A DNA stretch of 64,000 bases from an uncultured Erythrobacter sp. (GTDB lineage Bacteria > Pseudomonadota > Alphaproteobacteria > Sphingomonadales > Sphingomonadaceae), in the NCBI GenBank assembly GCA_947488155.1, contig CANKYK010000001.1, forward strand, positions 124,001 through 188,000, in the 5' to 3' direction. This document shows positions 8,558-17,109 of this stretch, one piece after another. Made by a program: the position numbers and the translations under genes. The notes under the pieces are model-generated. The model did no database searches. It was not told the DNA's origin and was given only the letters and a program-made list of their open reading frames with translations. Each line of letters starts with the position of its first letter. Positions within the stretch are counted from its first letter, which is position 1.

Positions 8558-9905
8558 ATTGTTTGAGCAGATCATACAAAGTTGGCCGGCTGATCCCGAG
8601 CAGTTTGGCCGTGCTTGAGATGTTGCCCTCGCTGCGCGCCAAGGCATGGCGGATAATCCGGCGGTCCGATTGCTCGCGCGCCGCCTTAAGGTTCAGCACT
8701 TCGGCATCTTCCTCTTCGCCGCTGTCAAAATCGAGGTCTTCAGCGTTTACCAGTTTTCCATCAGCCATGATGACCGCGCGCTTCACCCGGTTTTCCAGCT
8801 CGCGGACATTGCCGGGCCAATCATGCGCATCAATCGAGGCCAGTGCATCAGGGCCGAAACCCGTGACCGCTGGGTTCATCTCAGCAGAGAACCGCTTGAG
8901 GAAGGCCTTCGCCAGCAGAATGGCATCGCCGTGACGCTCCGCCAGGTTCGGGATACGAACGACGATTTCGGCCAGCCGATAGAACAGGTCCTCACGGAAT
9001 GTGCCCTCGCCAATCATATTCTCTAGGTCTTGATGGGTGGCGCAAACGATCCGAGTGTTCACCTCAATCTGTTTGCGTCCGCCAATCCGTTCGATCGTGC
9101 GCTCCTGCAAAAAACGCAGCAATTTGACCTGCAATGGCAGTGGGATATCGCCAACCTCGTCGAGGAACAGCGTACCGCCATCGGCGCTTTCGATTTTGCC
9201 TTCAGTGGTTTTGACCGCGCCGGTAAACGCGCCCTTTTCGTGCCCGAACAGTTCGCTTTCGAGCAGGTTTTCAGGGATCGCTGCGCAATTGATGGCAACG
9301 AACGGCCCGTTCGCGCGGTCGCTCGCATCATGCAGCCCTTGCGCGAGCAGCTCTTTGCCAGTTCCGCTTGCGCCCAGCAGCATGACCGAGACGCTGGTGC
9401 TCGCCACCCGCTCAATCGTGCGTGCGACTTTCACCATTTCAGGTGCGCCAGTGATCAGGCGGCCAAGGACCGTCTTTTCCTCGCCAGCACTGGCGACCAG
9501 ACGGCGGTTCTCTTGTTCGATCAAATGCAGGTTGTAGGCACGGCGAACGATCAGGCCGAGCGCTTCAATATCAACCGGCTTTTGGTAAAAATCGTATGCG
9601 CCGCGTTCGATCGCCTGCAGCGCGCTTTCCCGCGCGCCGTGGCCGCTTGCCACAATCACCTTGGTATCGGGCTTCAGCTCCATGATCGCATCGAGCACGG
9701 CAAAGCCTTCGCTCGTGCCATCGGGATCAGGCGGCAAGCCAAGATCGAGCGTTACGACCGCAGGCATTTCGCTGCGCAGCGCCGTGATGGCGGCCTCACG
9801 ATTGCCAGCAATCACGACCTCAAAATCATCATAGGCCCATTTGAGTTGAGCCTGCAGGCCCTCGTCATCTTCGACGATCAATAGAGTGGGTTTCTTATCG
9901 GCCAT
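8541..9905 (-). CDS. prsR: PrsR-type response regulator, sigma-54 activator
   Basis: A 454-residue NtrC-type regulator of the PEP-CTERM/exosortase-associated family. The receiver domain has phosphoacceptor Asp54 in VTLDLGLPPD and the acidic pair at 13-14. The AAA+ domain has Walker A GASGTGKE (178-185), the sigma-54 contact loop GAFTGA (225-230) and GTLFLDEVGD. A Fis-type helix-turn-helix closes the protein (SSTAKLLGISRPTLYDLLK). Its ATG overlaps the prsK stop as TAATG, so kinase and regulator are translated together. Likely targets are sigma-54 promoters of exopolysaccharide or PEP-CTERM genes; I saw none in the window. Confidence 0.93.
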   Translation of the reverse strand: MADKKPTLLIVEDDEGLQAQLKWAYDDFEVVIAGNREAAITALRSEMPAVVTLDLGLPPDPDGTSEGFAVLDAIMELKPDTKVIVASGHGARESALQAIERGAYDFYQKPVDIEALGLIVRRAYNLHLIEQENRRLVASAGEEKTVLGRLITGAPEMVKVARTIERVASTSVSVMLLGASGTGKELLAQGLHDASDRANGPFVAINCAAIPENLLESELFGHEKGAFTGAVKTTEGKIESADGGTLFLDEVGDIPLPLQVKLLRFLQERTIERIGGRKQIEVNTRIVCATHQDLENMIGEGTFREDLFYRLAEIVVRIPNLAERHGDAILLAKAFLKRFSAEMNPAVTGFGPDALASIDAHDWPGNVRELENRVKRAVIMADGKLVNAEDLDFDSGEEEDAEVLNLKAAREQSDRRIIRHALARSEGNISSTAKLLGISRPTLYDLLKQYDLQA

Positions 9906-12037
9906 TATGCGACCTCGCCTGATTTGGGTTGTTCTTCCTTCGCGAGAATTTCAGCCGCCTCGCGCAGCGGCAGGATAATGCTGAACCGTGTGCCTAACCC
10001 CTCGCGGGATTCGACGTTCACGCGCCCGCCCATTGCCTTCACGATCTCGCGCGCTTCAAATGCACCAATGCCAAAACCGCCCTCTTTCGAGGAGACGAAG
10101 GGTTTGAACAGGCCATTGCGGATGAAACCGGGCGACATGCCAAAACCGGTATCGATGATGTCGAATTGACCATTCAGGCCATCGCTCGACACATCGAGGT
10201 AGATCGGAGTTTCCGGATCGCTCGCATCAATCGCGTTTTGGATCAGATGCATAATCGCCTGCTCTAGGCCTTCATTATCGGCCATCACGACGGCGGGATC
10301 AGCCCGTGTTAGCTGCAGCGGGTGTGTAACTTCAAAACGCTTTACCAGGCCCTTTGCCATTGCAGCGAGATCAACCGACCTGCGCTCTTGCGACTGCCCA
10401 GAGCCATAGCGGCCAAGGCGGGCTAGCAGGTTTGTGAGCTTGTCAGATGAATTGCGCAAAGTGACGAGCATATCTGCCCGAAAATCCGGATTATTCGCGT
10501 GCTTTTCCGCATTCCGGGCGAGCAACGATAATTGGCTCGCCAGATTTTTGATATCGTGCATCACGAAGGCGATCCGGCGATTGAACTCATCAAATCGGCT
10601 TGCCTCCATCAGTGCCTGTTGGCCTGATTGCTCGGCGAGATAACTGGCCAGCTGCTGCCCTACAACTTTGAGCAGATCGTAATCTTCCCAATCGAGACGC
10701 CGCTCGATCCGAGGGCGCGCCAGCACAATCGTGCCAACCAGTCGGTCAAAATGGACAAGCGGAACGAGTGCCCAAACATCTTCTGCTTCAGTCAGCCATT
10801 CAGGCACCAAAGCAACCTCACCGAAATGGTCATTGCCTGCTCGCACATCATCCAGATCCAGGATGTGGTTATGCTGCTCAAGCAGGCTTGAAAGCTCATA
10901 ATCTGCGGCGATGGCTGGCACTGCGATAGTTGGCCAGTTGGAGCGCGCCACCAATTCCAATTGCGCCTCTTCATTGGGCGCGAGCAGCAGGCCAGCAGGA
11001 CTGTCAGTGATATCGGCAATCGCCCTGATCGCCCGTTCTTGAAAGCTCGGCATGCCCGATACGCCTACACCTACCGAGGCGCTGCCAACGGTACGAGTGA
11101 AACGCAGCCATTCCTCTCGGTAATCATAGCGATGCTGAAACAGATGCTTCGTCGCCATAACCCTAAGCCACGCGCGGGCACGCTCTGAGGGCAACCATAA
11201 GACCGCCGCCATACCTGCGAAGACCAGAAAGATCACCTGCGTCGCACGACCCAAATCTCCGCCCAGCATAGAGAGCGATTTGGTCACAAAGATCATCAGA
11301 ACGAGATAGGAACCGATGACCAAAAGCGACAAAGTCTGGAATGTTACCGCGCGCGAAGGGCGGAATTCCAGATCAGCACTGCGCGCATTGGCCCCAAGCG
11401 CAAGCACGCCGATCATTACGCCCGACAATGTCCCTCTCAGGGCGAGCAGCAGGCCGGGTTCCTCACCGCTGAGATAAGCGATCGTGTAGAGATTGAGATC
11501 GTAGCCCCAAAGGCAAGTAAGCGCGACCCCGCTCCAGCGCAAAACGCGGCGCGCCGCCATTGATGCGCCAACATATAGGTTGTGCAGCAGCACCAGAGCG
11601 CCAATCGCGACAAGCATGTTAAGCGCCGCGCTGACTTCGAACGTCACATCAAGCAGCTCTGGCTCAGATGCGACCCGCGCCTCGATCAGCAGCAGCACAG
11701 GCTGCAGCAATTGAACCAGCGCCAGCGCGATAATCACGGGCCGGGTCGGCTTTAGGCTCTCGTCGCGCCCATCATTGGCGAACAGACGAAATATCAGAAA
11801 TATCCATGCGCAATTGCGCGCAGTCTCCGCCAGCCGAACAGCCGGCTCCAGCGGACCCTGTGCAGCCGCCAATGCGCACCAAATGCCGGTGAAGGCGATA
11901 GCGCTGAGCGCAGCCGCACGGTCAGAACGCGAACGATCTCCATTGCGGGTCGCCCACAAGGCCGCCACCGCGCAGCATACGGCCCCGGCAAGATAGCCTG
12001 CGAAACTGATCAAAGTGAGAAGTTCGCCTTCAGCCAT
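9905..12037 (-). CDS. prsK: PrsK-type membrane histidine kinase
   Basis: A 710-residue sensor kinase. The first 285 residues hold eight or more hydrophobic helices, as in the PEP-CTERM-associated PrsK family. A GAF-like domain follows (about 320-470), then the H-box FVMHDIKN with phosphorylated His494, the N-box NLIQNAIDASDPE and the ATP lid motifs DTGFGMS and GGFGIGAFEA. It phosphorylates PrsR, encoded next in the operon. Start and stop overlap both neighbours by one base (TAATG). The multi-helix sensor suggests a membrane or lipid-linked signal, but the ligand is unknown. Confidence 0.92.
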   Translation of the reverse strand: MAEGELLTLISFAGYLAGAVCCAVAALWATRNGDRSRSDRAAALSAIAFTGIWCALAAAQGPLEPAVRLAETARNCAWIFLIFRLFANDGRDESLKPTRPVIIALALVQLLQPVLLLIEARVASEPELLDVTFEVSAALNMLVAIGALVLLHNLYVGASMAARRVLRWSGVALTCLWGYDLNLYTIAYLSGEEPGLLLALRGTLSGVMIGVLALGANARSADLEFRPSRAVTFQTLSLLVIGSYLVLMIFVTKSLSMLGGDLGRATQVIFLVFAGMAAVLWLPSERARAWLRVMATKHLFQHRYDYREEWLRFTRTVGSASVGVGVSGMPSFQERAIRAIADITDSPAGLLLAPNEEAQLELVARSNWPTIAVPAIAADYELSSLLEQHNHILDLDDVRAGNDHFGEVALVPEWLTEAEDVWALVPLVHFDRLVGTIVLARPRIERRLDWEDYDLLKVVGQQLASYLAEQSGQQALMEASRFDEFNRRIAFVMHDIKNLASQLSLLARNAEKHANNPDFRADMLVTLRNSSDKLTNLLARLGRYGSGQSQERRSVDLAAMAKGLVKRFEVTHPLQLTRADPAVVMADNEGLEQAIMHLIQNAIDASDPETPIYLDVSSDGLNGQFDIIDTGFGMSPGFIRNGLFKPFVSSKEGGFGIGAFEAREIVKAMGGRVNVESREGLGTRFSIILPLREAAEILAKEEQPKSGEVA

Positions 12038-13422
12038 TAGCGAGCACCCTCTGGCCAGAGCACCACGCGGACGGTCTGCAACAGGATCACCAAATCAAGA
12101 AACGGCGTGTAGTTCTTTGCATAATAAAGATCATATTCGAGCTTCTTACGGCTGTCTTCGGTCGATGCGCCGTAGGGATAATTGATCTGAGCCCATCCGG
12201 TAATGCCGGGTTTGACCATATGCCGCTCGCCGTAGAACGGGATCTCTTCCTGCAGATCATCAACAAATTTCGGCACTTCGGGACGCGGCCCGACAAAACT
12301 CATATTGCCTTTCAGAACGCTCCAGGTTTGCGGCAACTCGTCGATCCGAACCTTGCGGATAAAGCGCCCGAGGCGGGTGACCCGTGGATCGTTTTCCTCA
12401 GCCCATTTCGCGCCGTCTTTTTCAGCATCCGTGCGCATCGAACGCAGCTTGATGAGATAAAACGGCTCGCCATAGAGGCCAACGCGTTCCTGCTTAAAGA
12501 ACGCAGGTCCTTTGCTATCCAGCTTCACCAGCAAAGCGAAAATCGCAATGATTGGGAAGGTCAGTAGAAGCAGCAAAAGACTAGCCGCAATGTCAAACAA
12601 CCGCTTGAAAGCACTGGAAATCACTCGCCCAGAAGAAAATCCATCGGAAAAGATCAACCAGCTGGGATTGACCGTATCCAGATCAACCCGGCCCGTCTCA
12701 CGTTCCAGGAAGCTAGAGAAATCATTGACGTGCACACCCTTGGTCTTAATCCGCAAAAGATCCGGGAGTGGCAGCGCATTACGCCGTTCCTGCAAGGCGA
12801 GCACAACTTCGCTCACGCCCAGGTTTTCGACAAACCGGCCAAGGTCATGGATCGCCTCACGCGCAATCGCTTCTTCAACCACCCGCTCCGGCTCGTTCAT
12901 CGCTATGTAGGAGACGATCGCAAAGCCAGTTTCCGGCTTATCACCCAGCTCACGCAGTCGCTGTGCCCTGTCGCCCGCACCCAGCACCATCACCCTGCGG
13001 CGAAAGGCCGACGAGCCAAGGAAGCTGTTAAGGAACATCCGGTCCACCACCAGCAGACCGATGGCGAAGCACATGGTGTAAAAAAGTGTGGAACGCCAGA
13101 AGGTATCAGCGGCCAGCACAAAATCGATCACCGCTAGGGCAATGATACCAAGGCTGATCGCCACAAGCAGCCGGGCGCCCGCAAACCGCAGGCTGCGCAG
13201 CGCATAGGGTCCGTACACCCCGACAGAGATCATTGCGATCCATACCACGGAGGCTGAGCCCGTCAGTGGCAACCAGCGCCCAGCAATAGGCCCTGGATCC
13301 ATCCCGATCTGCGAGGCTCGTAGCTGCCAGGCGAGCTCACTAGCCAGCACCAGAAGCGCAAAGTCCAGCAGACCGAGCAGCAGCACGGCGTGGGGGATAT
13401 AATGCTTAAACAAGCGGATCAT
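12037..13422 (-). CDS. PEP-CTERM/EPS-associated polyprenyl glycosylphosphotransferase (TIGR03013-like)
   Basis: Initiating sugar-phosphate transferase: moves a sugar-1-phosphate to undecaprenyl phosphate to start an exopolysaccharide repeat unit. The 461-residue protein has an N-terminal group of membrane helices, a central CoA-binding-like nucleotide region ([16 protein letters not shown]) and a C-terminal bacterial sugar transferase domain ([60 protein letters not shown]). I use the ATG at 13422 because family members begin with a similar MIRLF...YIP segment. First gene of the operon with prsK, prsR and the TPR lipoprotein; the rest of the EPS locus and the exosortase are outside the window. 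Confidence 0.92.
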   Translation of the reverse strand: MIRLFKHYIPHAVLLLGLLDFALLVLASELAWQLRASQIGMDPGPIAGRWLPLTGSASVVWIAMISVGVYGPYALRSLRFAGARLLVAISLGIIALAVIDFVLAADTFWRSTLFYTMCFAIGLLVVDRMFLNSFLGSSAFRRRVMVLGAGDRAQRLRELGDKPETGFAIVSYIAMNEPERVVEEAIAREAIHDLGRFVENLGVSEVVLALQERRNALPLPDLLRIKTKGVHVNDFSSFLERETGRVDLDTVNPSWLIFSDGFSSGRVISSAFKRLFDIAASLLLLLLTFPIIAIFALLVKLDSKGPAFFKQERVGLYGEPFYLIKLRSMRTDAEKDGAKWAEENDPRVTRLGRFIRKVRIDELPQTWSVLKGNMSFVGPRPEVPKFVDDLQEEIPFYGERHMVKPGITGWAQINYPYGASTEDSRKKLEYDLYYAKNYTPFLDLVILLQTVRVVLWPEGAR

Positions 13423-13589
13423 CAGATTCGAAGCTCGCAGTAATTGCAATTGCAAGCGCGGCTTTACGCGCGAGACCTTAAGTGTCGGTAAATTTTACAG
13501 CGCTTGCTCTAAGCCGCCTCTTGAGCCGATCTACACGGTTAATGAGATGTGAAGAACGCATTATGTATTTGCGCTTAGCTATGAGCGGT

Positions 13590-14927
13590 TCAAACCCTTG
13601 CCTGAGCCGCCAAACGCGTAGTCTGCGGGGTTAAGCAATCCGGCCTGCTGCAGCGCGAGCAATTCACGCCCAATGGTATCGCGTCTTCCTCTGCCAAAGA
13701 CACGCCGCGCGCCTGTGCCAATTCGCCCGCAAAGCGCGCTTCAAGCCCAAGCACTATCGCTTGGCGCGCCGAGCAGGTGACGCCGCCGCCATCAACCGTG
13801 CGTGCAATGGTGAACCAGTGCTTTGGCGCCGCCTCGCCTTCGCTGAACAGCACCGGCTGGGTGAGCAGTGTACCCGGGCGTTCAAACGCTGAATACGGCG
13901 CCCAGGCGGGCCAGCGCGCTCCGTCCAGTGGGAACATCGCCCCGCTCGCCCCAGCGCTGAAACCGGCAAGCTCTCCGGACCGATCAAGCCGCGCGGAGAA
14001 GAATGGCAGGCCCCGTTCGCCCACCCGCTGCAAGGTCGTGAGCCTCTGGGCAACCTGCGCAAAGTTGACAGCAAAACGCCGCTGTAAAACCGTAAGATCA
14101 TAGCCGGTCTGCTCACACGCTCTCAGAAAGCGTCCGTAAGGCATCAGCAGGGCGGCAGCGACATAATCGCTGACCGCACTGCGCATGGCATCGCGCGCCT
14201 CGCGGCTGGTCAGCCCCGCCCCTTCAACAACCGCATCAATCGCCTCGCGCTGCTCCAGCACGCCAACTTGCCGTGCAATTTGAAACCGCCGTGCCGCACC
14301 CGGCAGCATCTCCGACAATTGCAGCTGGCGCGCATGCAGATCGAGCCGGGCCACCTGGCCGGGGATCACCTCAGCTGGCAGAATACGCACCGACAGACGG
14401 TGCCGCTCGCGCAAACGCTCATTCAAAGCCACGCTGATTTCAGCGCGCGACAGCCTGAGTTGATCGGCCAAATCCTCGGCTGCGTGATCAAGGTCGGAAA
14501 AATGGTTCTGCCAGCGCTCCACCGCCTCGCGGGCCTGCCTGTCAGGGTCATCGCCGCGCGACGCCACAACGCCGCCTGCATCAAACAGCCGCGCAAATGC
14601 AGCCGCAGCCTGAGGCGCAGCGGCAAGAAACTCCTGCACTTCTTCCCGGTCAATCCCAAGATCGCTGAAGCGTTCATCGGAGAGCCGGCGCGCAAGGCCA
14701 TCCAGCCCGCCAATTGCCTCATCCTCCCGCAGGCTGCGTGGATCAAAATCAAACCGCTCAATCACCTGCACCAGCACACGTGCGGACAGCGGACGCTGAT
14801 TACGCTCAATAAGATTGAGATAGCTTGGCGAGATACCAAGCGAGGTGGCCATAGCGGCCTGCGTCAGGCCCTCACGCTTACGCAATCGGCGCAAAGCAGG
14901 ACCGGCGAGAAGAGAATTATCAGCCAT
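13590..14927 (-). CDS. ScfR-family (RamB/MccR-like) transcriptional regulator
   Basis: A 445-residue regulator of the short-chain fatty acyl-CoA responsive family. It has an N-terminal HTH_3 domain (LRKREGLTQAAMATSLGISP, then PSYLNLIERNQRPLS), an ImmA/IrrE-like middle region in which no HExxH is seen, and the C-terminal DUF2083 cysteine motif CSRCSRPDC. RamB and MccR control glyoxylate-cycle and methylcitrate genes in response to acyl-CoA. Divergent orientation from aceA across 156 bases strongly suggests it regulates isocitrate lyase. No Shine-Dalgarno precedes the ATG at 14927. A TGTAAA-N4-TTTACA palindrome starts 10 bases upstream of it and could mediate autoregulation. Confidence 0.87.
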   Translation of the reverse strand: MADNSLLAGPALRRLRKREGLTQAAMATSLGISPSYLNLIERNQRPLSARVLVQVIERFDFDPRSLREDEAIGGLDGLARRLSDERFSDLGIDREEVQEFLAAAPQAAAAFARLFDAGGVVASRGDDPDRQAREAVERWQNHFSDLDHAAEDLADQLRLSRAEISVALNERLRERHRLSVRILPAEVIPGQVARLDLHARQLQLSEMLPGAARRFQIARQVGVLEQREAIDAVVEGAGLTSREARDAMRSAVSDYVAAALLMPYGRFLRACEQTGYDLTVLQRRFAVNFAQVAQRLTTLQRVGERGLPFFSARLDRSGELAGFSAGASGAMFPLDGARWPAWAPYSAFERPGTLLTQPVLFSEGEAAPKHWFTIARTVDGGGVTCSARQAIVLGLEARFAGELAQARGVSLAEEDAIPLGVNCSRCSRPDCLTPQTTRLAAQARV

Positions 14928-14936
14928 AGGAGGTGT

Positions 14937-14952
14937 TGTAAATTACTTTACA
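14937..14952. promoter_or_regulatory. Palindromic operator candidate between scfR-like gene and aceA
   Basis: TGTAAA-TTAC-TTTACA is a perfect 16-bp palindrome with a 4-base spacer, starting 10 bases upstream of the regulator's ATG. Its A/T-rich half-sites recall the boxes reported for RamB-type regulators. I infer that the adjacent ScfR-family protein binds it. Confidence 0.6.
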
Positions 14953-15001
14953 CCCTCACACAAGTTTTACGGATTTTTGGCCGATACAGACACGATTGTC
15001 T

Positions 15002-15012
15002 GTAAGGTTTAC
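15002..15012. promoter_or_regulatory. Second half-similar palindrome upstream of aceA
   Basis: GTAA-GGT-TTAC repeats the core of the 14937 palindrome with a 3-base spacer, 72 bases before the aceA ATG. Two related sites in one divergent spacer fit control of both genes by one regulator; weaker than the first site. Confidence 0.45.
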
Positions 15013-15083
15013 TGGAGAATCGCGTCTCTGTCCGGCATATAGAATGGCATGAATCTCCCCATAGTGAAGCCGAAAGAACAGAC

Positions 15084-16682
15084 ATGACTTATCAAGCAAC
15101 CACCGCAAAAATGCAGCAAACCATCAACGCCAACGGCCCGAGCTGGGGCGCTATTGATGCAGAAGCGACCGCCCGCATGGCGATCCAAAACCGCTTCCCC
15201 ACTGGGCTTGATATCGCGAAATACACTGCGAAGATCATGCGCGCCGATATGGATGCTTATGACGCGGATCCCGCCCAATACACGCAGTCACTCGGCTGCT
15301 GGCACGGCTTCATCGCGCAGCAGAAGATGATTTCGATCAAGAAGCACTTCGGCAGCACGAAGCAGCGCTACCTCTACCTGTCAGGCTGGATGGTCGCCGC
15401 TTTGCGCAGCGAGTTTGGCCCCCTGCCCGATCAGAGCATGCACGAGAAGACCAGCGTTCCGGCGCTGATCGAAGAGCTCTACACCTTCCTAAAGCAAGCT
15501 GATGCGCGCGAGCTGGGCGGCATGTTCCGCGCCCTTGATGCGGCGCGCGAAGCTGGCGATGAAGTGGAGGCCAAGCGTCTTGAGCATGCGATCGACAATT
15601 ATGAAACGCACGTCGTTCCGATCATCGCAGACATTGACGCTGGCTTCGGCAATGCTGAGGCAACCTATCTGCTGGCCAAGAAGATGATCGAAGCGGGTGC
15701 CTGCGCTCTGCAAATCGAAAACCAGGTCTCTGACGAGAAGCAGTGCGGCCACCAGGACGGCAAGGTTACGGTCCCACACGAAGACTTCGCCCAGAAGATC
15801 CGCGCCTGCCGCCACGCCTTCCTCGAAATGGGCGTCGAAGACGGCATCATTGTCGCCCGCACAGACAGCCTTGGCGCTGGCCTGACCAAGCAGATCGCCT
15901 ATACCAAGGAAGAAGGCGACCTTGGCGATCAGTACAACTCCTTCCTAGACTGCGAAGAGGTCGATCCGGCAAACATCCAGAATGGCGACGTTTTCTTGAG
16001 CCGTGATGGCAAGCTGCTGCGTCCCAAGCGCCTGCCATCAAACCTGTTCCAATTTCGCGCCGGAACCGGCGAAGATCGCTGCGTGCTCGACGGTATCACA
16101 TCGCTTCAGGCCGGTGCGGACCTGCTATGGATCGAAACCGAGAAGCCTCACGTTGAGCAAATCGCCGGCATGGTGGACCGGATCCGCGAAGTCGTCCCGA
16201 ACGCAAAGCTGGTTTACAACAACTCGCCTTCGTTCAACTGGACATTGAACTTCCGCCAGCAGGTGTTTGATACCTGGTCAGAAGCGGGCAAGGATGTCTC
16301 CGCCTATGACCGCGACAGACTGATGAGTGTCGACTACGACACGACTGAGCTTGCCGCTGAAGCCGATGAGAAGATCCGCACCTTCCAGTCTGATGCTGCG
16401 AAGCGTGCTGGCATCTTCCACCACCTCATCACCCTGCCGACCTATCACACGGCGGCGCTGTCGACCGACAACCTCGCGCGTGAGTACTTCGGTGAGCAAG
16501 CCATGCTCGGCTACGTCAAGAACGTTCAACGCGAAGAGATCCGTCAAGGCATCGCTTGCGTGAAGCACCAAAACATGGCCGGCTCCGACATCGGCGATGA
16601 TCACAAGGAATACTTCGCCGGTGAAGCTGCCCTTAAAGCGGGCGGCAAGGACAACACCATGAACCAATTCGCGGCTGCTTGA
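15084..16682 (+). CDS. aceA: Isocitrate lyase (long, P. aeruginosa-like subgroup)
   Basis: Splits isocitrate to succinate and glyoxylate in the glyoxylate shunt, allowing growth on acetate, fatty acids and other C2 sources. The 532-residue enzyme has the catalytic loop variant KQCGHQDGKVTVPHEDF, with the nucleophilic Cys, as in the roughly 530-residue subgroup rather than the KKCGH of the 430-residue E. coli type. Substrate and metal motifs include PIIADIDAGFGNAEATYLLA, IVARTDS and NNSPSFNWTLNF. Malate synthase is not nearby. The divergent ScfR-type regulator probably controls it. A 59-residue gene follows at 22 bases. Confidence 0.96.
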   Translation: MTYQATTAKMQQTINANGPSWGAIDAEATARMAIQNRFPTGLDIAKYTAKIMRADMDAYDADPAQYTQSLGCWHGFIAQQKMISIKKHFGSTKQRYLYLSGWMVAALRSEFGPLPDQSMHEKTSVPALIEELYTFLKQADARELGGMFRALDAAREAGDEVEAKRLEHAIDNYETHVVPIIADIDAGFGNAEATYLLAKKMIEAGACALQIENQVSDEKQCGHQDGKVTVPHEDFAQKIRACRHAFLEMGVEDGIIVARTDSLGAGLTKQIAYTKEEGDLGDQYNSFLDCEEVDPANIQNGDVFLSRDGKLLRPKRLPSNLFQFRAGTGEDRCVLDGITSLQAGADLLWIETEKPHVEQIAGMVDRIREVVPNAKLVYNNSPSFNWTLNFRQQVFDTWSEAGKDVSAYDRDRLMSVDYDTTELAAEADEKIRTFQSDAAKRAGIFHHLITLPTYHTAALSTDNLAREYFGEQAMLGYVKNVQREEIRQGIACVKHQNMAGSDIGDDHKEYFAGEAALKAGGKDNTMNQFAAA

Positions 16683-16704
16683 ACAGCAGCCTAGGAGAGT
16701 GAAA

Positions 16705-16884
16705 ATGACCGACACTACCAGCCCAGGACCGGCCCGCGCCCGCGCGCTGCTCTCAACAGCAGATATGAAACTGCTGCGCCGTGCGCTGGAAAGCCATGCT
16801 CGGAGCACTGAAGACCGTGACGAGCTCGCCAAGATCAATGCGTTGCATCACCGCCTCGGGACTTACGCACCAACGCCTGAGTAG
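16705..16884 (+). CDS. Conserved-looking 59-residue protein downstream of aceA
   Basis: A small, charged, probably helical protein (MTDTTSPGPARARALLSTAD followed by a KLLRRALESHARS helix) of unknown function. An AGGAG Shine-Dalgarno at 16693-16697 is placed 7 bases before the ATG at 16705, and only 22 bases separate it from the aceA stop, so it is very likely translated from the aceA transcript. No cysteine, no membrane segment. An accessory role with isocitrate lyase is only a guess from position. Confidence 0.65.
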   Translation: MTDTTSPGPARARALLSTADMKLLRRALESHARSTEDRDELAKINALHHRLGTYAPTPE

Positions 16885-16931
16885 GAAAGCAGTTTAGCGC
16901 ACCCAGTTTACCAGTCTCCTGGGGAGGAGAA

Positions 16932-16973
16932 CTACGGCCGCCGGAGTTTGGGAGAGGACTTCGGCGGTCGTAG
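16932..16973. terminator. Strong 12-bp hairpin after the aceA operon
   Basis: CTACGGCCGCCG (16932-16943) and CGGCGGTCGTAG (16962-16973) form a 12-bp stem with one G-U pair and an 18-base loop. It lies 47 bases past the stop of the small gene. No T tract follows, so it may be an mRNA 3' stabiliser or a weak terminator. Confidence 0.5.
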
Positions 16974-17002
16974 CATGTCTGTTTGGTCTAAGGTGCAGGC
17001 GT

Positions 17003-17099
17003 TCGCATCCGCTCACTTGGCTATCCTCGCTCCGCCCTCACTGCGTTCGTGTCGCTGCGGGCGGTCGCCCTTGCGGCCTTGCAGGCCGATGCGTTCTCC
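17003..17099 (+). repeat. Dispersed intergenic repeat, copy A
   Basis: Contains the family landmarks in order: GCATCCGC, GGCTATCCTCGCTC, GTCGCTGCGGGCGG, GCCCTTGCGG. It lies between the aceA-side operon and the convergent M20 gene. See the finding on the repeat family. Confidence 0.6.
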
Positions 17100-17109
17100 C
17101 CCTCACCAA

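Noticed and set aside
9030..9884. A 284-codon plus-strand open frame opposite prsR
   Set aside because: It is antisense to a complete response regulator and has no recognisable domain.
13423..13589. Sigma-54 promoter in front of the sugar-transferase operon (autoregulation by PrsR)
   Set aside because: Read by eye on the minus strand, I found no TGGCAC-N5-TTGC-like pair.
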